Assembly: GCF_022374875.2 (NCBI RefSeq)
Contig: NZ_CP103313.1
Coordinates: forward strand, 28,929 to 92,928
Source: Mycolicibacterium rufum
GTDB taxonomy: Bacteria; Actinomycetota; Actinomycetes; Mycobacteriales; Mycobacteriaceae
Direction of reading: 5' to 3'
Length of the DNA stretch: 64,000 bases
Shown: one piece after another, positions 51,758-60,736 of the stretch
Layout of the letters: every line of letters starts with the position of its first letter
How positions within the stretch are numbered: position 1 is the first letter of the stretch
Made by a program: the position numbers and the translations under genes
The notes under the pieces: generated by a model
The model's database searches: none
What the model saw: only the letters and a program-made list of their open reading frames with translations
Told to the model about the DNA's origin: nothing

Positions 51758-54370
51758 TCAGTCGGCGAGTTCAGCGGCAAGATACGCGGCGGTGGCGCTG
51801 TCCCGGTATGCCGCGACCTCCCGCGGGGTACCGGCGACGACGATGCGGCCACCGGCGCCCCCTGCGCCGGGTCCCATGTCGATGACGTGATCAGCCTGGG
51901 CGACCACCCGCATATCCAGTTCGGCGGCGACCACGGTGTTGCCGGCGTCGACGAGCCGGTGCAGGTGTGCCAGCAGCCGGTCGGTGTCGGCGGGATGCAG
52001 TCCGGCGGTGGGCTCGTCGAGCAGGTAGAGCGTGTCACCGCGGTGGGCACGCTGCAGTTCACCGGCGAGCTTGACGCGCTGCGCCTCGCCGCCGGACAGT
52101 TCAGTGGCCGGCTGCCCGAGCCGCAGGTAGCTTAGCCCGACATCGCACAGCGCCTCCAGAGCTTGCAGCACGGCGGGTTCGCCGTCAAAAAACTCCCGGG
52201 CCGCCGACACACTGAGTTCGAGTACCTCAGCGATGTTCTTGTGCCGCCAGCGGATCGCGAGAGTCGCGGGGTTGTAACGGGTTCCGTGGCAGTCGGGGCA
52301 CGGGCTATAGACGCTGGGCAGGAACAGCAACTCCACCATCACCCAACCCTCCCCTTCGCAGGTCGGGCATCGTCCGCCGCTGACGTTGAACGAGAACCGT
52401 CCGGGTTTGTAGCCGCGCTTCTTGGCCGCGGGGGTGTCAGCGAAGAGCCGGCGAACGTGGTCGAACAGCCCGGTGTAGGTGGCGATGTTGGATCGCGGTG
52501 TGCGGCCGATCGGCTTCTGATCGATGCACACCACCCGCCGCACACCGTGGGGGTCGCCGAGCACCTCGCCCGAGGCGGTGACCTGCGTGGCCTCAGTGAG
52601 CAGGTCGTCGTCGCGGGCGTCGTCGAACCGCACCGGACGGCCGAGGTGCTCACCGACGATCTCGGGTAGGGCCTGGGCGACGAGGCTCGACTTGCCCGAC
52701 CCGGACACCCCGGTGACCGCGGTGAGGCAGCGCAACGGCACCGATACCGACAGATCATGCAAATTGTTGCGTTGCACACCAGCGAGTTGCAGCCAGTCAC
52801 TGCGCTCCCGCGGTGTGCGCGAGGCGACGCGGGTCTCGTCGCCGAACAGATAGCGGCGGGTGACCGAGTCGGTGACATCGGCCAGCCCGGCCGGGGGACC
52901 GCTGTAGAGGATCTGGCCGCCGTCCAGCCCGGCGCCGGGCCCGATATCAACCAGCCAGTCCGCCGCGGCGATGACATCCAGCGAGTGCTCGACGACGAAG
53001 ACGCTGTTGCCGCTGCGTTTGAGGCCGGCCAAGATGTCCAGCAAGGCGTCCCGGTCGCGGGGGTGCAGACCGGCCGACGGCTCGTCGAGGACGTAGACGA
53101 CGCCGAACAGTTGTGACGAGAGTTGCGTCGCGAGCCGCACGCGCTGCAGTTCCCCGCCCGATAGCGTCGGCGTGCTGCGGGCCAGGGAGAGGTATCCCAG
53201 TCCCAGATCGATGAGCGGTTGCAGCCGCTCCTGCAGCTCTGCGACCAATCGCTGTGCAGCGGCGCGCTTTTCGTCTGACATGTTGGGTGTTTGCCGGACA
53301 TCTGGTGCCGCGGCATGCGCGGAACCCCCGGCCACGACCCGCGCGTTGACCGCCGACTTTCGTGTCTTCTGGTTCAGGGCCGCACCGGAGGTGGCCGGCT
53401 TCCACCGCGGGCTGAGCACCCTGGCGCACAGCGCGGCGAGCTGGTCGAGGGTGAGCCGCGACAGCTCGGCGATGTCCAGACCTTCGAATGTCACCGACAG
53501 CGCTTCGGGTTTGAGCCGCTTTCCGTGGCACGCCGGGCATGGGCCGCTTCCGACGAATTGAGAGACCCGTTTCTTGACCGCAGCGCTCTTGGTGTTGGCG
53601 AACGTGTCGAGGACGTAGCGGCGGGCACCGATAAAGGTGCCCTGATAGCTGGGCTCCATATCGGCTTTCACGGCGCGTCGAGTTTCCGCCGGGGTGAAGC
53701 CCGCGTACACCGGCACCGTCGGACGCTCCTCGGTGAACAGAATCCACTCGCGGTCCTTGCGCGACAGCGTCTTCCACGGAGCGTCGACGTCGTAGCCGAG
53801 CGTGGTAAGGATGTCGCGCAGATTCTGCCCGTACCAGGCCGGCGGCCATGAGGCGATGGCACGCTCACGGATCGACAACGACGGGTCGGGCACCATCAGT
53901 GCTTCGGTCACCTCATACACCCAGCCCATACCGTGGCACGTCGGGCAGGCACCCTGCGGGGTGTTGGGCGAGAAATCCTCCGCGTAGAGCATCGGCTGGT
54001 CCGCAGGGTAGGTGCCCGCACGCGAATACAGCATCCGGACCAGACTCGACAGCGTGGTGACGCTGCCCACCGACGAACGGGTACTGGTACCACCGCGCTG
54101 CTGCCGCAACGCGACCGCAGGTGGCATCCCTTCAATCGAATCGACATCCGGGACACCCACCTGATCAATCAGACGCCGCGCGTACGGCGCCACCGATTCC
54201 AAGTACCGCCGCTGGGACTCGGCGAAGAGCGTGCCGAAGGCCAGCGATGACTTGCCCGAACCCGACACCCCGGTGAACGCGACGAGGGCATCACGCGGCA
54301 CCTCCACGTCGACGCCGCGCAGATTGTGCTCGCGGGCACCGCGCACCCGAACTCTATTATCTGGCTCCAC
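51758..54370 (-). CDS. uvrA: UvrA-like ABC ATPase (UvrA2 type)
   Basis: An 870-residue UvrA paralogue, some 90 residues shorter than housekeeping UvrA. Two ABC modules: Walker A GVSGSGKSS near 33-42 and again near 560, ABC signatures LSGGELQRVRLA and LSGGEAQRVKLA, and Walker B regions VYVLDEPSAGLHPRD and LYLLDEPTAGLHPAD. Zinc fingers CPTCHG, CPACHG and CPTCEGEG...CPDCHG are present. The UvrB-binding region seems reduced, as in UvrA2 proteins linked to drug tolerance or alternative damage handling. GTG start at 54370 after GAGGAGA. The frame is intact. Confidence 0.85.
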   Translation of the reverse strand: MEPDNRVRVRGAREHNLRGVDVEVPRDALVAFTGVSGSGKSSLAFGTLFAESQRRYLESVAPYARRLIDQVGVPDVDSIEGMPPAVALRQQRGGTSTRSSVGSVTTLSSLVRMLYSRAGTYPADQPMLYAEDFSPNTPQGACPTCHGMGWVYEVTEALMVPDPSLSIRERAIASWPPAWYGQNLRDILTTLGYDVDAPWKTLSRKDREWILFTEERPTVPVYAGFTPAETRRAVKADMEPSYQGTFIGARRYVLDTFANTKSAAVKKRVSQFVGSGPCPACHGKRLKPEALSVTFEGLDIAELSRLTLDQLAALCARVLSPRWKPATSGAALNQKTRKSAVNARVVAGGSAHAAAPDVRQTPNMSDEKRAAAQRLVAELQERLQPLIDLGLGYLSLARSTPTLSGGELQRVRLATQLSSQLFGVVYVLDEPSAGLHPRDRDALLDILAGLKRSGNSVFVVEHSLDVIAAADWLVDIGPGAGLDGGQILYSGPPAGLADVTDSVTRRYLFGDETRVASRTPRERSDWLQLAGVQRNNLHDLSVSVPLRCLTAVTGVSGSGKSSLVAQALPEIVGEHLGRPVRFDDARDDDLLTEATQVTASGEVLGDPHGVRRVVCIDQKPIGRTPRSNIATYTGLFDHVRRLFADTPAAKKRGYKPGRFSFNVSGGRCPTCEGEGWVMVELLFLPSVYSPCPDCHGTRYNPATLAIRWRHKNIAEVLELSVSAAREFFDGEPAVLQALEALCDVGLSYLRLGQPATELSGGEAQRVKLAGELQRAHRGDTLYLLDEPTAGLHPADTDRLLAHLHRLVDAGNTVVAAELDMRVVAQADHVIDMGPGAGGAGGRIVVAGTPREVAAYRDSATAAYLAAELAD

Positions 54371-54614
54371 TACTCATCTCCTCGTCCGACGAGGCTAGCA
54401 ATGGCGGCGGGACATCCCACTGTCGATGCGTGCCACAACCCTGACGTCCCGTGCCAGTTTGGCCCGCAGAGGATGGCCGGGCTGCGCATTCCTTTTGAAG
54501 GATGCTGCGGGCCCCTCCACAAGATGCACGCCCGGCGAGGTGCTGCGCTCGGTGGTGCTGATCTGACGAAGTTACGGCGACGGATCGAGCCGGTCCTGCA
54601 GGTTCGCGGCGAGG
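54371..54614. other. Intergenic region between UvrA gene and IS end
   Basis: About 244 bases; it must include the uvrA2 promoter on the - strand. No gene is supported on either strand. Confidence 0.4.
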
Positions 54615-55159
54615 TGCCTCACCTAATTGTGAGCGCGAAGGGTGAGCTGGTGCCTCACGCATAATGAGCGCGTGGGGGCTTGCGTTACTTCGCCGTGGCC
54701 AATCGGTTGATTGACGGTTGCAATGCTTCCAGGTCGAGGTGGCGGGCGGCGGTGAGGGCCTCGGTCTTGGCCTGGGCCAGATCCAGGAGTTGCATTTGGA
54801 TGGTGTTGATCTGCCGGGTCAGATCGGCCGGGTTGATGCCCTCGATTCGGTCGGCAACGTTCGAGAGTTGTTGTGCTTCAAGGAGTCCTGATGCTTGCAG
54901 GCGTTGCCACGGGGTGGCCGGCTTGTCGTAGATGCGCTTGCGGCGACCGTTTGCGGTGGTGGTGTAGCCAACGGGTTTTTTGGTCGGGGTGAAGAAGTTC
55001 AGGCGCAGCGACACCAGCTTCCACAGCCGGTTGAGCAGCTCTAGCTCGTCGGGGGTGTCGTAGCGCCAGTAGAACGCGTGTTTGCGCACCACATGGTGGT
55101 TCTTCGACTCCACATGCGCCTGGTCGTTCTTCTGGTACGGCCGCGAGCGAGTCTGGGCG
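54615..55159 (-). mobile_element. rve-type IS, truncated copy
   Basis: Matches the right-hand part of the complete element at 61911-63319 (62775-63319) in inverted orientation and nearly identical, including both end repeats (54615 and 54651). It encodes the last 160 or so transposase residues (TRSRPYQKNDQAHVESKNHHVVRK to LQPSINRLATAK). Identity ends at 55159, inside the AraC gene. The 5' part of the transposase is missing. Confidence 0.85.
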
Positions 55160-55975
55160 GCATGGTGCGCAGATGCGCGGTCACGGTTTGTCCGGTGCCC
55201 TCGAACAATCGGTGCAGAGTGCGGCGGGACACACGTGGCAGCCGACGGCGATCCGGTCCACATCGAGGTCTGGGTAGCCGAGGTGGTGGCGCAGGTAAGC
55301 AAGGGCCCGCTCGCGCTGCAGCAGGAGCGAAAGGTCTTGTACACCTCGAGTTCTCGCTGCGTAGGCGAGCAAGGAACTGGCCAGGTTCGCCCCGTACGGG
55401 GCCAGCAGGCCGGCTCCCTCCGGGTCGGTGGTTTGCGTAGCAGCCAAACTTTGGAAGAACGCGGACACCGACGAGAGCGCCCCGTCCACGGGGATCTCCA
55501 CCGCGAGCAGATCAGTACTAGGCCGCAAGCCGGCGTCAGCGAATGCACGCTCGGCCGGTAGATGAACCACGACCTGCTCGTACGGATCGCGGTAGTCCAA
55601 CGAAAACGGCCGCGCGCTGGCATAGATCACCACCCGGCCAGGTCGGACTTCCGCGCTGTGGCCAGCCTGCGTGACGACTCCCGTGCCACGGCTCTGAAAC
55701 AACGCGTATAGGTACTCCGCTTCGGCCCCCCGGGATATCAGAGTGCTGCTTCGACTGACCTTCTCGCCGCTGGCCCGCTTGACGGACAGCGCAAAGTCAC
55801 CGTAGTCGGCATAGCTAATCTCGCCGGAGAAACTCCGATCATAGGGGCTCGGCGCAACATCGACGTAAGCCTGGCGTCGCACCGAGCGCCAATAGTCGAC
55901 GGCGGCGTCAGCGTCGACCGCGTGGGTGGACCACGTCGCAGTTTCTGGAGACGTGGCCGCATCGCGCTCAGGCAC
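55160..55975 (-). pseudogene. AraC family regulator, frameshifted and truncated
   Basis: Starts with GTG at 55975 (AGGGAGG 7 bases upstream). N-terminal AraC-type sensor domain (YWRSVRRQAYVDVAPSPYDRSF...VRPGRVVIYASARPFSLDY) and the first HTH (LAYLRHHLGYPDLDVDRIAVGCHV). There a GT seems doubled (GTGTGTCCC where GTGTCCC would fit), moving the frame; the next frame reads SRRTLHRLFEGTGQTVTAHLRTM, the second HTH. The end is cut by the IS at 55159. Two independent lesions, so it is dead. Confidence 0.75.
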
Positions 55976-56161
55976 TTTGTCGCCTCCCTCCATCGCTGAA
56001 TCTATGCGATAGCGCCGCCAGACGCGTTCAGGATTGCGCCCACATTGTGTGGGAGTGCCCCGCCGGATGTGCGCAAAACCTCTGTTCAAAGGTGCGGGGC
56101 CGTAGCTGCTGCGCCCCCACCACGAAGAAGATCGAGGTTTCCCCGGGTGCAGTTCCAGCGC

Positions 56162-56185
56162 GTCTCGCTTCTAGAAATTTGAGAC
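56162..56185 (+). promoter_or_regulatory. Resolvase-site-like sequence, left copy
   Basis: Begins GTCTCGCTTCTAG (56162-56174) and closes with GAGAC (56181-56185), an inverted pair around an AT-rich centre. The same 13 bases in the same orientation stand at 58177, in front of the serine recombinase gene. A further GTCTCA follows at about 56198. Confidence 0.55.
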
Positions 56186-56283
56186 GCCTCAGATGTCGTC
56201 TCAGGAGCTAGAGTCGTGCGCGCCGTGGATCTGGGCAACAGGGTCTGCGCGGATAACTGCCGCGGTGGTGGGGTTCGGATCGT

Positions 56284-56586
56284 TTAGGGTTCGGCGGTGA
56301 TGATGAGGATGGCGACACCGAGGGCCAGGGCGGCGGTGAGGGAGCCCAGCGCGATGACCGCGGCCGGTGAGGCGGCGTCGGCGGATACGAAGCGTCGGCT
56401 GATGACCACGACCGCCAGCGCCGACACTGCGGCGGTTGTGGCGACGAGAAGCCTTCCAGTGAACGGTAATTCGCCGTGTCGCAACAATACGAGGGCCCCG
56501 ATGGCGAGGAACCCCAGCGAGGTGCGTTCCCAGGACAACTGGGTGCGTTCGGGTTGCAGGCCCGGATCGCGGCTGGTCTGGGTCAT
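56284..56586 (-). CDS. DUF202 membrane protein
   Basis: A 100-residue protein with DUF202 features: PERTQLSWERTSLGFLAIGALVLLRHG at the N-terminus and three hydrophobic helices. It follows the YidH-like gene with 6 bases between. Integral membrane protein of unknown function; DUF202 pairs are common in actinobacteria. Confidence 0.8.
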   Translation of the reverse strand: MTQTSRDPGLQPERTQLSWERTSLGFLAIGALVLLRHGELPFTGRLLVATTAAVSALAVVVISRRFVSADAASPAAVIALGSLTAALALGVAILIITAEP

Positions 56587-56592
56587 GTGGGG

Positions 56593-56976
56593 TCAGCCGG
56601 TGGGCGGGGGTGAGGTGATCAACAGGACGACGAGTAGCACCGCGATGAGCACCGTCGCCACTACCACGATCGTCGGCAGGCGGCTGGGCGGCAACGCTGC
56701 ACCGCGGCGCATTGCCTGCTGCACGTGCTGCCAGCGACAGACGGCCAGCACGGCCAACGCCGCGCCGCCGACGACGAGCACCATGCTCAGCAGGTGCCGG
56801 ACCCCGTGCACACCGAACCGGGGAACCAGCTGCACGAGGGCCACCCCACCAGCGATCAGGGCCAACGAGGTGCGGATCCAGGCCAAAAAGGTGCGTTCGT
56901 TGGCCAGGGTGAACCGGTAGTCGGGTTCCCGACCAGCCGCGCCGGGGGAATCGTCGAGATCGCCGTCAGCGGGCAT
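56593..56976 (-). CDS. DUF202 family (YidH-like) membrane protein
   Basis: A 127-residue protein: a hydrophilic start, RFTLANERTFLAWIRTSLALIAGGVAL (DUF202 motif plus helix 1), HLLSMVLVVGGAALAVLAVCRW (helix 2), and LPTIVVVATVLIAVLLVVLLI (helix 3). It begins three bases after the sulfite-oxidase-type gene ends, so the three form one transcript. Confidence 0.85.
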   Translation of the reverse strand: MPADGDLDDSPGAAGREPDYRFTLANERTFLAWIRTSLALIAGGVALVQLVPRFGVHGVRHLLSMVLVVGGAALAVLAVCRWQHVQQAMRRGAALPPSRLPTIVVVATVLIAVLLVVLLITSPPPTG

Positions 56977-56979
56977 CAG

Positions 56980-58143
56980 TCACGGCTCGCACACGGTGAC
57001 GGGGTGAGCCACCACCGATTCGTGCATGTATCCCAACTCATTGAACGCAGTGTGCTCGGATTGGCTGCGCCCGGCATCGTCGAACGCGCGGATTCGCAGC
57101 ACGTGCTCACCGGGGGTTGGGTCCCACCGGAATTGCCAGCGCACCCACAACCCGGGCACGGCCGCGGTGGTGATGTCCGCGGGTTGCCAGGCTCCGTCGT
57201 CGGCGGCGTATTCGACAGCGGTGACGGTGTGCTCACCGGCGAACGCTCGTCCCCGAATGATCTGAGGACCGCTGGGCAGCCGGGCGTCCCACGCCAATTC
57301 GATCAAGGTCGATACCCCCAGGGCGGTGATGACCTCGCCCTGGGCCGGGCCGTGGGCGGGATAGTCCGGTCCGATCAGGACGTAGTCCTCGGTGTTCCAT
57401 GGAACGTGAAATCTGGTGGTAGAGACTTCCAGGCGGCCCAGCCACTTGATGCTGGCCGCGCCCAGCCACCCCGACACCACCAGCCGGGCGGGAAAGCCGT
57501 GATCGGGGGGCAGCAGTTCACCGTTCATCGCGATCGCCACCACGGTGTCCTCGGCCAAGGCCTTGGTCATGGGCAACGGCCGCGACGCCCGCACGTCGTC
57601 GAGCGACTCGGCCAACACCTCCACCGCGCCCTCGTCGACACCAGCGTGATCAAGCACGTCACCCAACCGCACCCCGGTCCACTCCGCGGTGCTGATCGCC
57701 CCGCGGCCCCACTGGGTGCCGTCAAACGTCGTGCCCAACTCCTCACCCAGCAGCACCCGCCGATTCCCCGCGCACTCCAGGGTGCGCTGCACCGAGACCA
57801 CCTCGAACCCGCCGCACAGCTGGTCGTAGTCAAGGTCGACGGGCCGGCGCACGGCATCACCGTCGATACGCAACCGCCACGTAGCCGCGTCGATCCGGGG
57901 AGTCGGGGCGTGGCTGCGGATGAAGAACCGATCAATAGGAGTGAGCAACCCCGGCATCCGGTCGGGCCGGGTACCGAAGTCCAGACCAGACCCGGCGTCC
58001 TCCATCAACTCCGTCGGCGTGGGCTTGACGATGACGCCACCATCGTCACGATCCGGCAGGCGGTTACCTCTTTGGGTGGTCACCCCTGCGGTGTACCCAT
58101 GAGAGACCAATCCACCGGCAGCCACCGGCCGCCATGGTCGCAT
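56980..58143 (-). CDS. Sulfite oxidase-type molybdopterin enzyme
   Basis: Molybdopterin-dependent oxidoreductase of the sulfite oxidase/YedY family, up to 387 residues. The Mo-ligand Cys lies in VSVQRTLECAGNRR; FFIRSHAPTP opens the Mo domain; DHGFPARLVVSGWLGAASIKWL is the conserved Mo-cofactor region and the C-terminal part is a Mo-co dimerisation (Ig-like) domain (LWVRWQFRWDPTPGEHVLRIRAFD). No signal sequence is seen, so cytoplasmic action is likely. Start uncertain: ATG 58143 or a GTG at 58083. It leads a small operon with the two DUF202 genes, which may be its membrane partners. Confidence 0.85.
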   Translation of the reverse strand: MRPWRPVAAGGLVSHGYTAGVTTQRGNRLPDRDDGGVIVKPTPTELMEDAGSGLDFGTRPDRMPGLLTPIDRFFIRSHAPTPRIDAATWRLRIDGDAVRRPVDLDYDQLCGGFEVVSVQRTLECAGNRRVLLGEELGTTFDGTQWGRGAISTAEWTGVRLGDVLDHAGVDEGAVEVLAESLDDVRASRPLPMTKALAEDTVVAIAMNGELLPPDHGFPARLVVSGWLGAASIKWLGRLEVSTTRFHVPWNTEDYVLIGPDYPAHGPAQGEVITALGVSTLIELAWDARLPSGPQIIRGRAFAGEHTVTAVEYAADDGAWQPADITTAAVPGLWVRWQFRWDPTPGEHVLRIRAFDDAGRSQSEHTAFNELGYMHESVVAHPVTVCEP

Positions 58144-58176
58144 CGTGGTTGTGCGATACCTACAAACCCCCCAACG

Positions 58177-58309
58177 GTCTCGCTTCTAGAGAGAAACGAG
58201 ACACGGTTGAGGCGCCCACTCCCCCGTCGCATCGCCCCAGGTGGAACCGTCTCATATCTCGTCTCACACAGCGTGTCTCGCATCTTCCCTATCGCCGCCA
58301 GGTGAGACA
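58177..58309 (+). promoter_or_regulatory. Resolvase res-like region
   Basis: Three subsites upstream of the recombinase gene: GTCTCGCTTCTAG...CGAGAC (58177-58202), GTCTCATATCTCGTCTCAC (58249-58267), and GTGTCTCGC...GGTGAGACAG (58273-58309). Each is an inverted pair of a GTCTC half-site at different spacing, as in the I-II-III plan of Tn3-type res. The first is shared with 56162. Confidence 0.6.
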
Positions 58310-58317
58310 GTGAACGA

Positions 58318-58890
58318 ATGACAGCCATTCTCGGCTACGCCCGAATCAGCACCACCGGCCAGGACCTCACCGCTCAACGCAACGCCCTCGCAGCAGCCGG
58401 CGTCGACCCGGAACGGGTTTTCACCGACGAACTCTCTGGAGCGGTTGGCACCGCCCGTCCTGGTCTCGCTGCGCTGCTCGACTACGCCCGAAGCGGAGAC
58501 ACCGTTGTGGTGGCCGCTATTGACCGTCTCGGGCGCTCCGCTGCCGAAGTCACTCGCACTATCGCCGACCTCGACAAGCGAGAAATCGTGCTGCGCGCCC
58601 TCCGCGAGGGCATCGATACCGCAACTCCCACCGGCCGTGCCGTCGCTGCCATCATGGCGACCCTGGCTGAACTGGAACTTGAACTCGGCCGTGAACGACG
58701 CGCCGCCTCACGTGAAGCCCGCCGATCGCGCAGCCTGCCAGCCACTAAACCGCCGAAGCTCAGCGCCGCACGCCAGGAACAGCTATGCCGGCTGGCAGCC
58801 ACCGGTGAACCGGTCGACGAGCTCGCCGCTGCATTCGGCATCGGGCGTGCGACCGCGTACCGATATTTGAGCCGGAGTCGGGCCACGTGA
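58318..58890 (+). CDS. Serine recombinase (resolvase/invertase)
   Basis: A 190-residue small serine recombinase. The catalytic Ser is in GYARISTTGQDLTAQ near residue 10; AIDRLGRSAAEV holds the conserved Arg region; FTDELSGAVGTARPGLAALLDYARSGD and the long E helix (MATLAELELELGRERRAASREA) follow; the C-terminal HTH (AATGEPVDELAAAFGIGRATAYRYL) binds DNA. It would resolve or invert DNA between the sites listed here. The stop overlaps the next gene start (GTGA). Confidence 0.9.
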   Translation: MTAILGYARISTTGQDLTAQRNALAAAGVDPERVFTDELSGAVGTARPGLAALLDYARSGDTVVVAAIDRLGRSAAEVTRTIADLDKREIVLRALREGIDTATPTGRAVAAIMATLAELELELGRERRAASREARRSRSLPATKPPKLSAARQEQLCRLAATGEPVDELAAAFGIGRATAYRYLSRSRAT

Positions 58891-59834
58891 ACGAGATCCC
58901 GCGTATCCCAGCACCAGGTGGTGACGATCCTCGCATCGAGCTGATGCACAAGGTGGCAAGGCTCGAATCTCAGTACGCCGATCGAGTGGACGAGACGGAG
59001 ACCGGCTGGATGACGGTGGTCAACGTGGCACTTGATCGGTGGCGCACGTCGTGGCAGGAGCAGACGTCGACACCGGAACTAAACCCTGAGCTGAGCAGGA
59101 AGTTTCGAGTCTGTTTTCCGCTGGCCGCTCATGCGTTGAACCACGTCGAGGCCGCGGTAACTCTGCATTCATCATCTCCCTGGGTGGCCATGTCTTGTGT
59201 TCGGATCGCGTTCGAGCACGCTCTGACTGCGCAGTGGGTCTTATGGACCAAGGACGGGGAAGACTTGCTCGCACAACAGATGTCACTACAGGATCACCGA
59301 CGGTCGAGTGAGTTCATTGACGCAGTCGTACGGGCCGCCGCCGATACACCCAACCTGGCCGAGTCCGCCGCTCTGGCCGAAGAGTTGAGTGAGTTCCTCG
59401 GCGAGAAACCAGTCTCGGTCTGGTCGGTCTTCAACCTTTGCGAGAGGTTCTCATCCACTCGCTTGCTCTATGGAATTTACCGCGATCTATCGCAGGCAGT
59501 CCATCCGACGTATGGACTCGTCCGGGCGCACTTCGACATCACGCCTCCCCCGGAAGTTGTTGTGGGCCCTATAAGACCGTTCGGGGCCGAATTGGATTCG
59601 CCGGAACTGATTCGCGGTATGGCTGTTTCAAGTTTGTGGGCGCTCTACGTCCTCGAAGTATCGAGAGCTGGGCACCCGGACGCAGCCGAGGTGCTCCGCT
59701 TAGGCGAAGAAGCCGGGTTGCCCGTCGACCTGCGCGCCAGTGATCTCCACCCGCACCTCCAACCTGATTACGTGGCGGTCTTCATGCCCGCGGGTAGCCC
59801 TGGCGCACGCCGGATTAAGTTGACGCCGCCTTGA
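58887..59834 (+). CDS. DUF5677-like protein
   Basis: A 315-residue protein beginning with GTG at 58887, coupled to the recombinase by GTGA. It is largely helical: LAAHALNHVEAAVTLHSSSPWVAMSCVRIAFEHALTAQWVLW looks like the HEPN-like DUF5677 core (E...H), and YRDLSQAVHPTYGLVRAHF is also typical of such proteins. Function unknown; HEPN relatives are often RNases in defence, but no RxxxxH site is evident. Assignment is tentative. Confidence 0.5.
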   Translation: MNEIPRIPAPGGDDPRIELMHKVARLESQYADRVDETETGWMTVVNVALDRWRTSWQEQTSTPELNPELSRKFRVCFPLAAHALNHVEAAVTLHSSSPWVAMSCVRIAFEHALTAQWVLWTKDGEDLLAQQMSLQDHRRSSEFIDAVVRAAADTPNLAESAALAEELSEFLGEKPVSVWSVFNLCERFSSTRLLYGIYRDLSQAVHPTYGLVRAHFDITPPPEVVVGPIRPFGAELDSPELIRGMAVSSLWALYVLEVSRAGHPDAAEVLRLGEEAGLPVDLRASDLHPHLQPDYVAVFMPAGSPGARRIKLTPP

Positions 59835-59856
59835 GCGGACCTCCGGGTAAATACAT

Positions 59857-59910
59857 ACATGTTAACTTACATACATGTTTCCTTACATGTAAGTGCACAT
59901 GTAGACATGT
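59857..59910 (+). repeat. Five ACATGT repeats, candidate centromere/operator
   Basis: ACATGT occurs at 59857, 59873, 59885, 59897 and 59905 inside a strikingly AT-rich stretch, just before parA. The hexamer is itself a palindrome; three copies are followed by AAG or TAG. It is probably the binding array of the partition partner, serving as parS and operator. Confidence 0.65.
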
Positions 59911-59929
59911 AAGTAGTAAGATCGCAGCC

Positions 59930-60736
59930 ATGAATGTTTCCGCCGCTGGGCAGTGTGAAATCGTGGCAGTGGCGCTGCAAAAGGGAGGCGTGGGAAAGAC
60001 CACAACCACGATCAACCTGGGTGCCAGCCTCGCCGCGATGGGGTTCCGCGTTCTCCTGATCGACATGGATCAGCAGGCCCACAGCACCAAAGGCCTCGGC
60101 GTCGACCTCGGCGCCGACGATGCCTCGATGTACGAGGTGCTGCACCCGGACAGGGCAATGCGGGTTCCGCTGCCAACTGTCATCAGGCCGAGCGAGTTCG
60201 GCATCGACGTCGCGCCCGGCCATCTCGCGCTCAAGGAGCTGGAGCGCACAGGGCTCGGTTCAGGCGGTCAGCTGCGGCTAGCCCGCCAGCTCGACGACCT
60301 CGAGGGCTATGACTTCGTGCTGATGGACTGCCCGCCGGCCTTAGGGGAGTTGACGACGGCGGCACTGGCGGCTGCCGATTACGTCTTGGCGGTCCTCAAG
60401 GCCGGCCCCGACGAAATCGACGGCCTGGTCGAGTTGGGCAACGCCGTTCTCGATGTCCAAGAGACGCTCAACCCTGACGTGGAAATCCGTTACGTGCTGC
60501 TAGCTGACTTCGACGGCAACCCGAAGGCCAGCAAGGACGTGCGCAGGCAGTTACGCACCGATTGGGGGGAGTGGTCCGCAGGCGGGGCGTACCTGGGTGA
60601 AATCCCGCATACCGTGCGGGTGGTGGAGGACAAGGGGAAGCGCATCCCGGTCCAGGTGCATGCCCCCACCTGTACGGCAGCAGTGGCATACCGAGAAATC
60701 GCCGAACGGATCGTGGCGAGGCGGCAAGCAGCATGA
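59930..60736 (+). CDS. parA: ParA-type plasmid partition ATPase
   Basis: A 268-residue Walker-type ParA. Deviant Walker A KGGVGKTTTTINLG near 18-31, the switch region LIDMDQQAHSTKGLG, VLMDCPPALGELTTAAL (Walker B) near 140. No N-terminal HTH, so it is of the small type Ib, which leaves DNA binding and autoregulation to the partner. ATG at 59930 is preferred to an upstream frame from 59831, since the repeats lie there. The stop overlaps the partner start (ATGA). Confidence 0.9.
   Translation: MNVSAAGQCEIVAVALQKGGVGKTTTTINLGASLAAMGFRVLLIDMDQQAHSTKGLGVDLGADDASMYEVLHPDRAMRVPLPTVIRPSEFGIDVAPGHLALKELERTGLGSGGQLRLARQLDDLEGYDFVLMDCPPALGELTTAALAAADYVLAVLKAGPDEIDGLVELGNAVLDVQETLNPDVEIRYVLLADFDGNPKASKDVRRQLRTDWGEWSAGGAYLGEIPHTVRVVEDKGKRIPVQVHAPTCTAAVAYREIAERIVARRQAA

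Noticed and set aside
56725..58305. 526-codon open frame on the + strand
   Set aside because: It lies opposite the sulfite oxidase and DUF202 genes, whose motifs are clear; the + frame is Gly/Pro/His-rich without domains and is a high-GC shadow.
59857..59910. Replication origin iterons
   Set aside because: They directly precede parA and no replication initiator gene is near, so a partition site is more likely.
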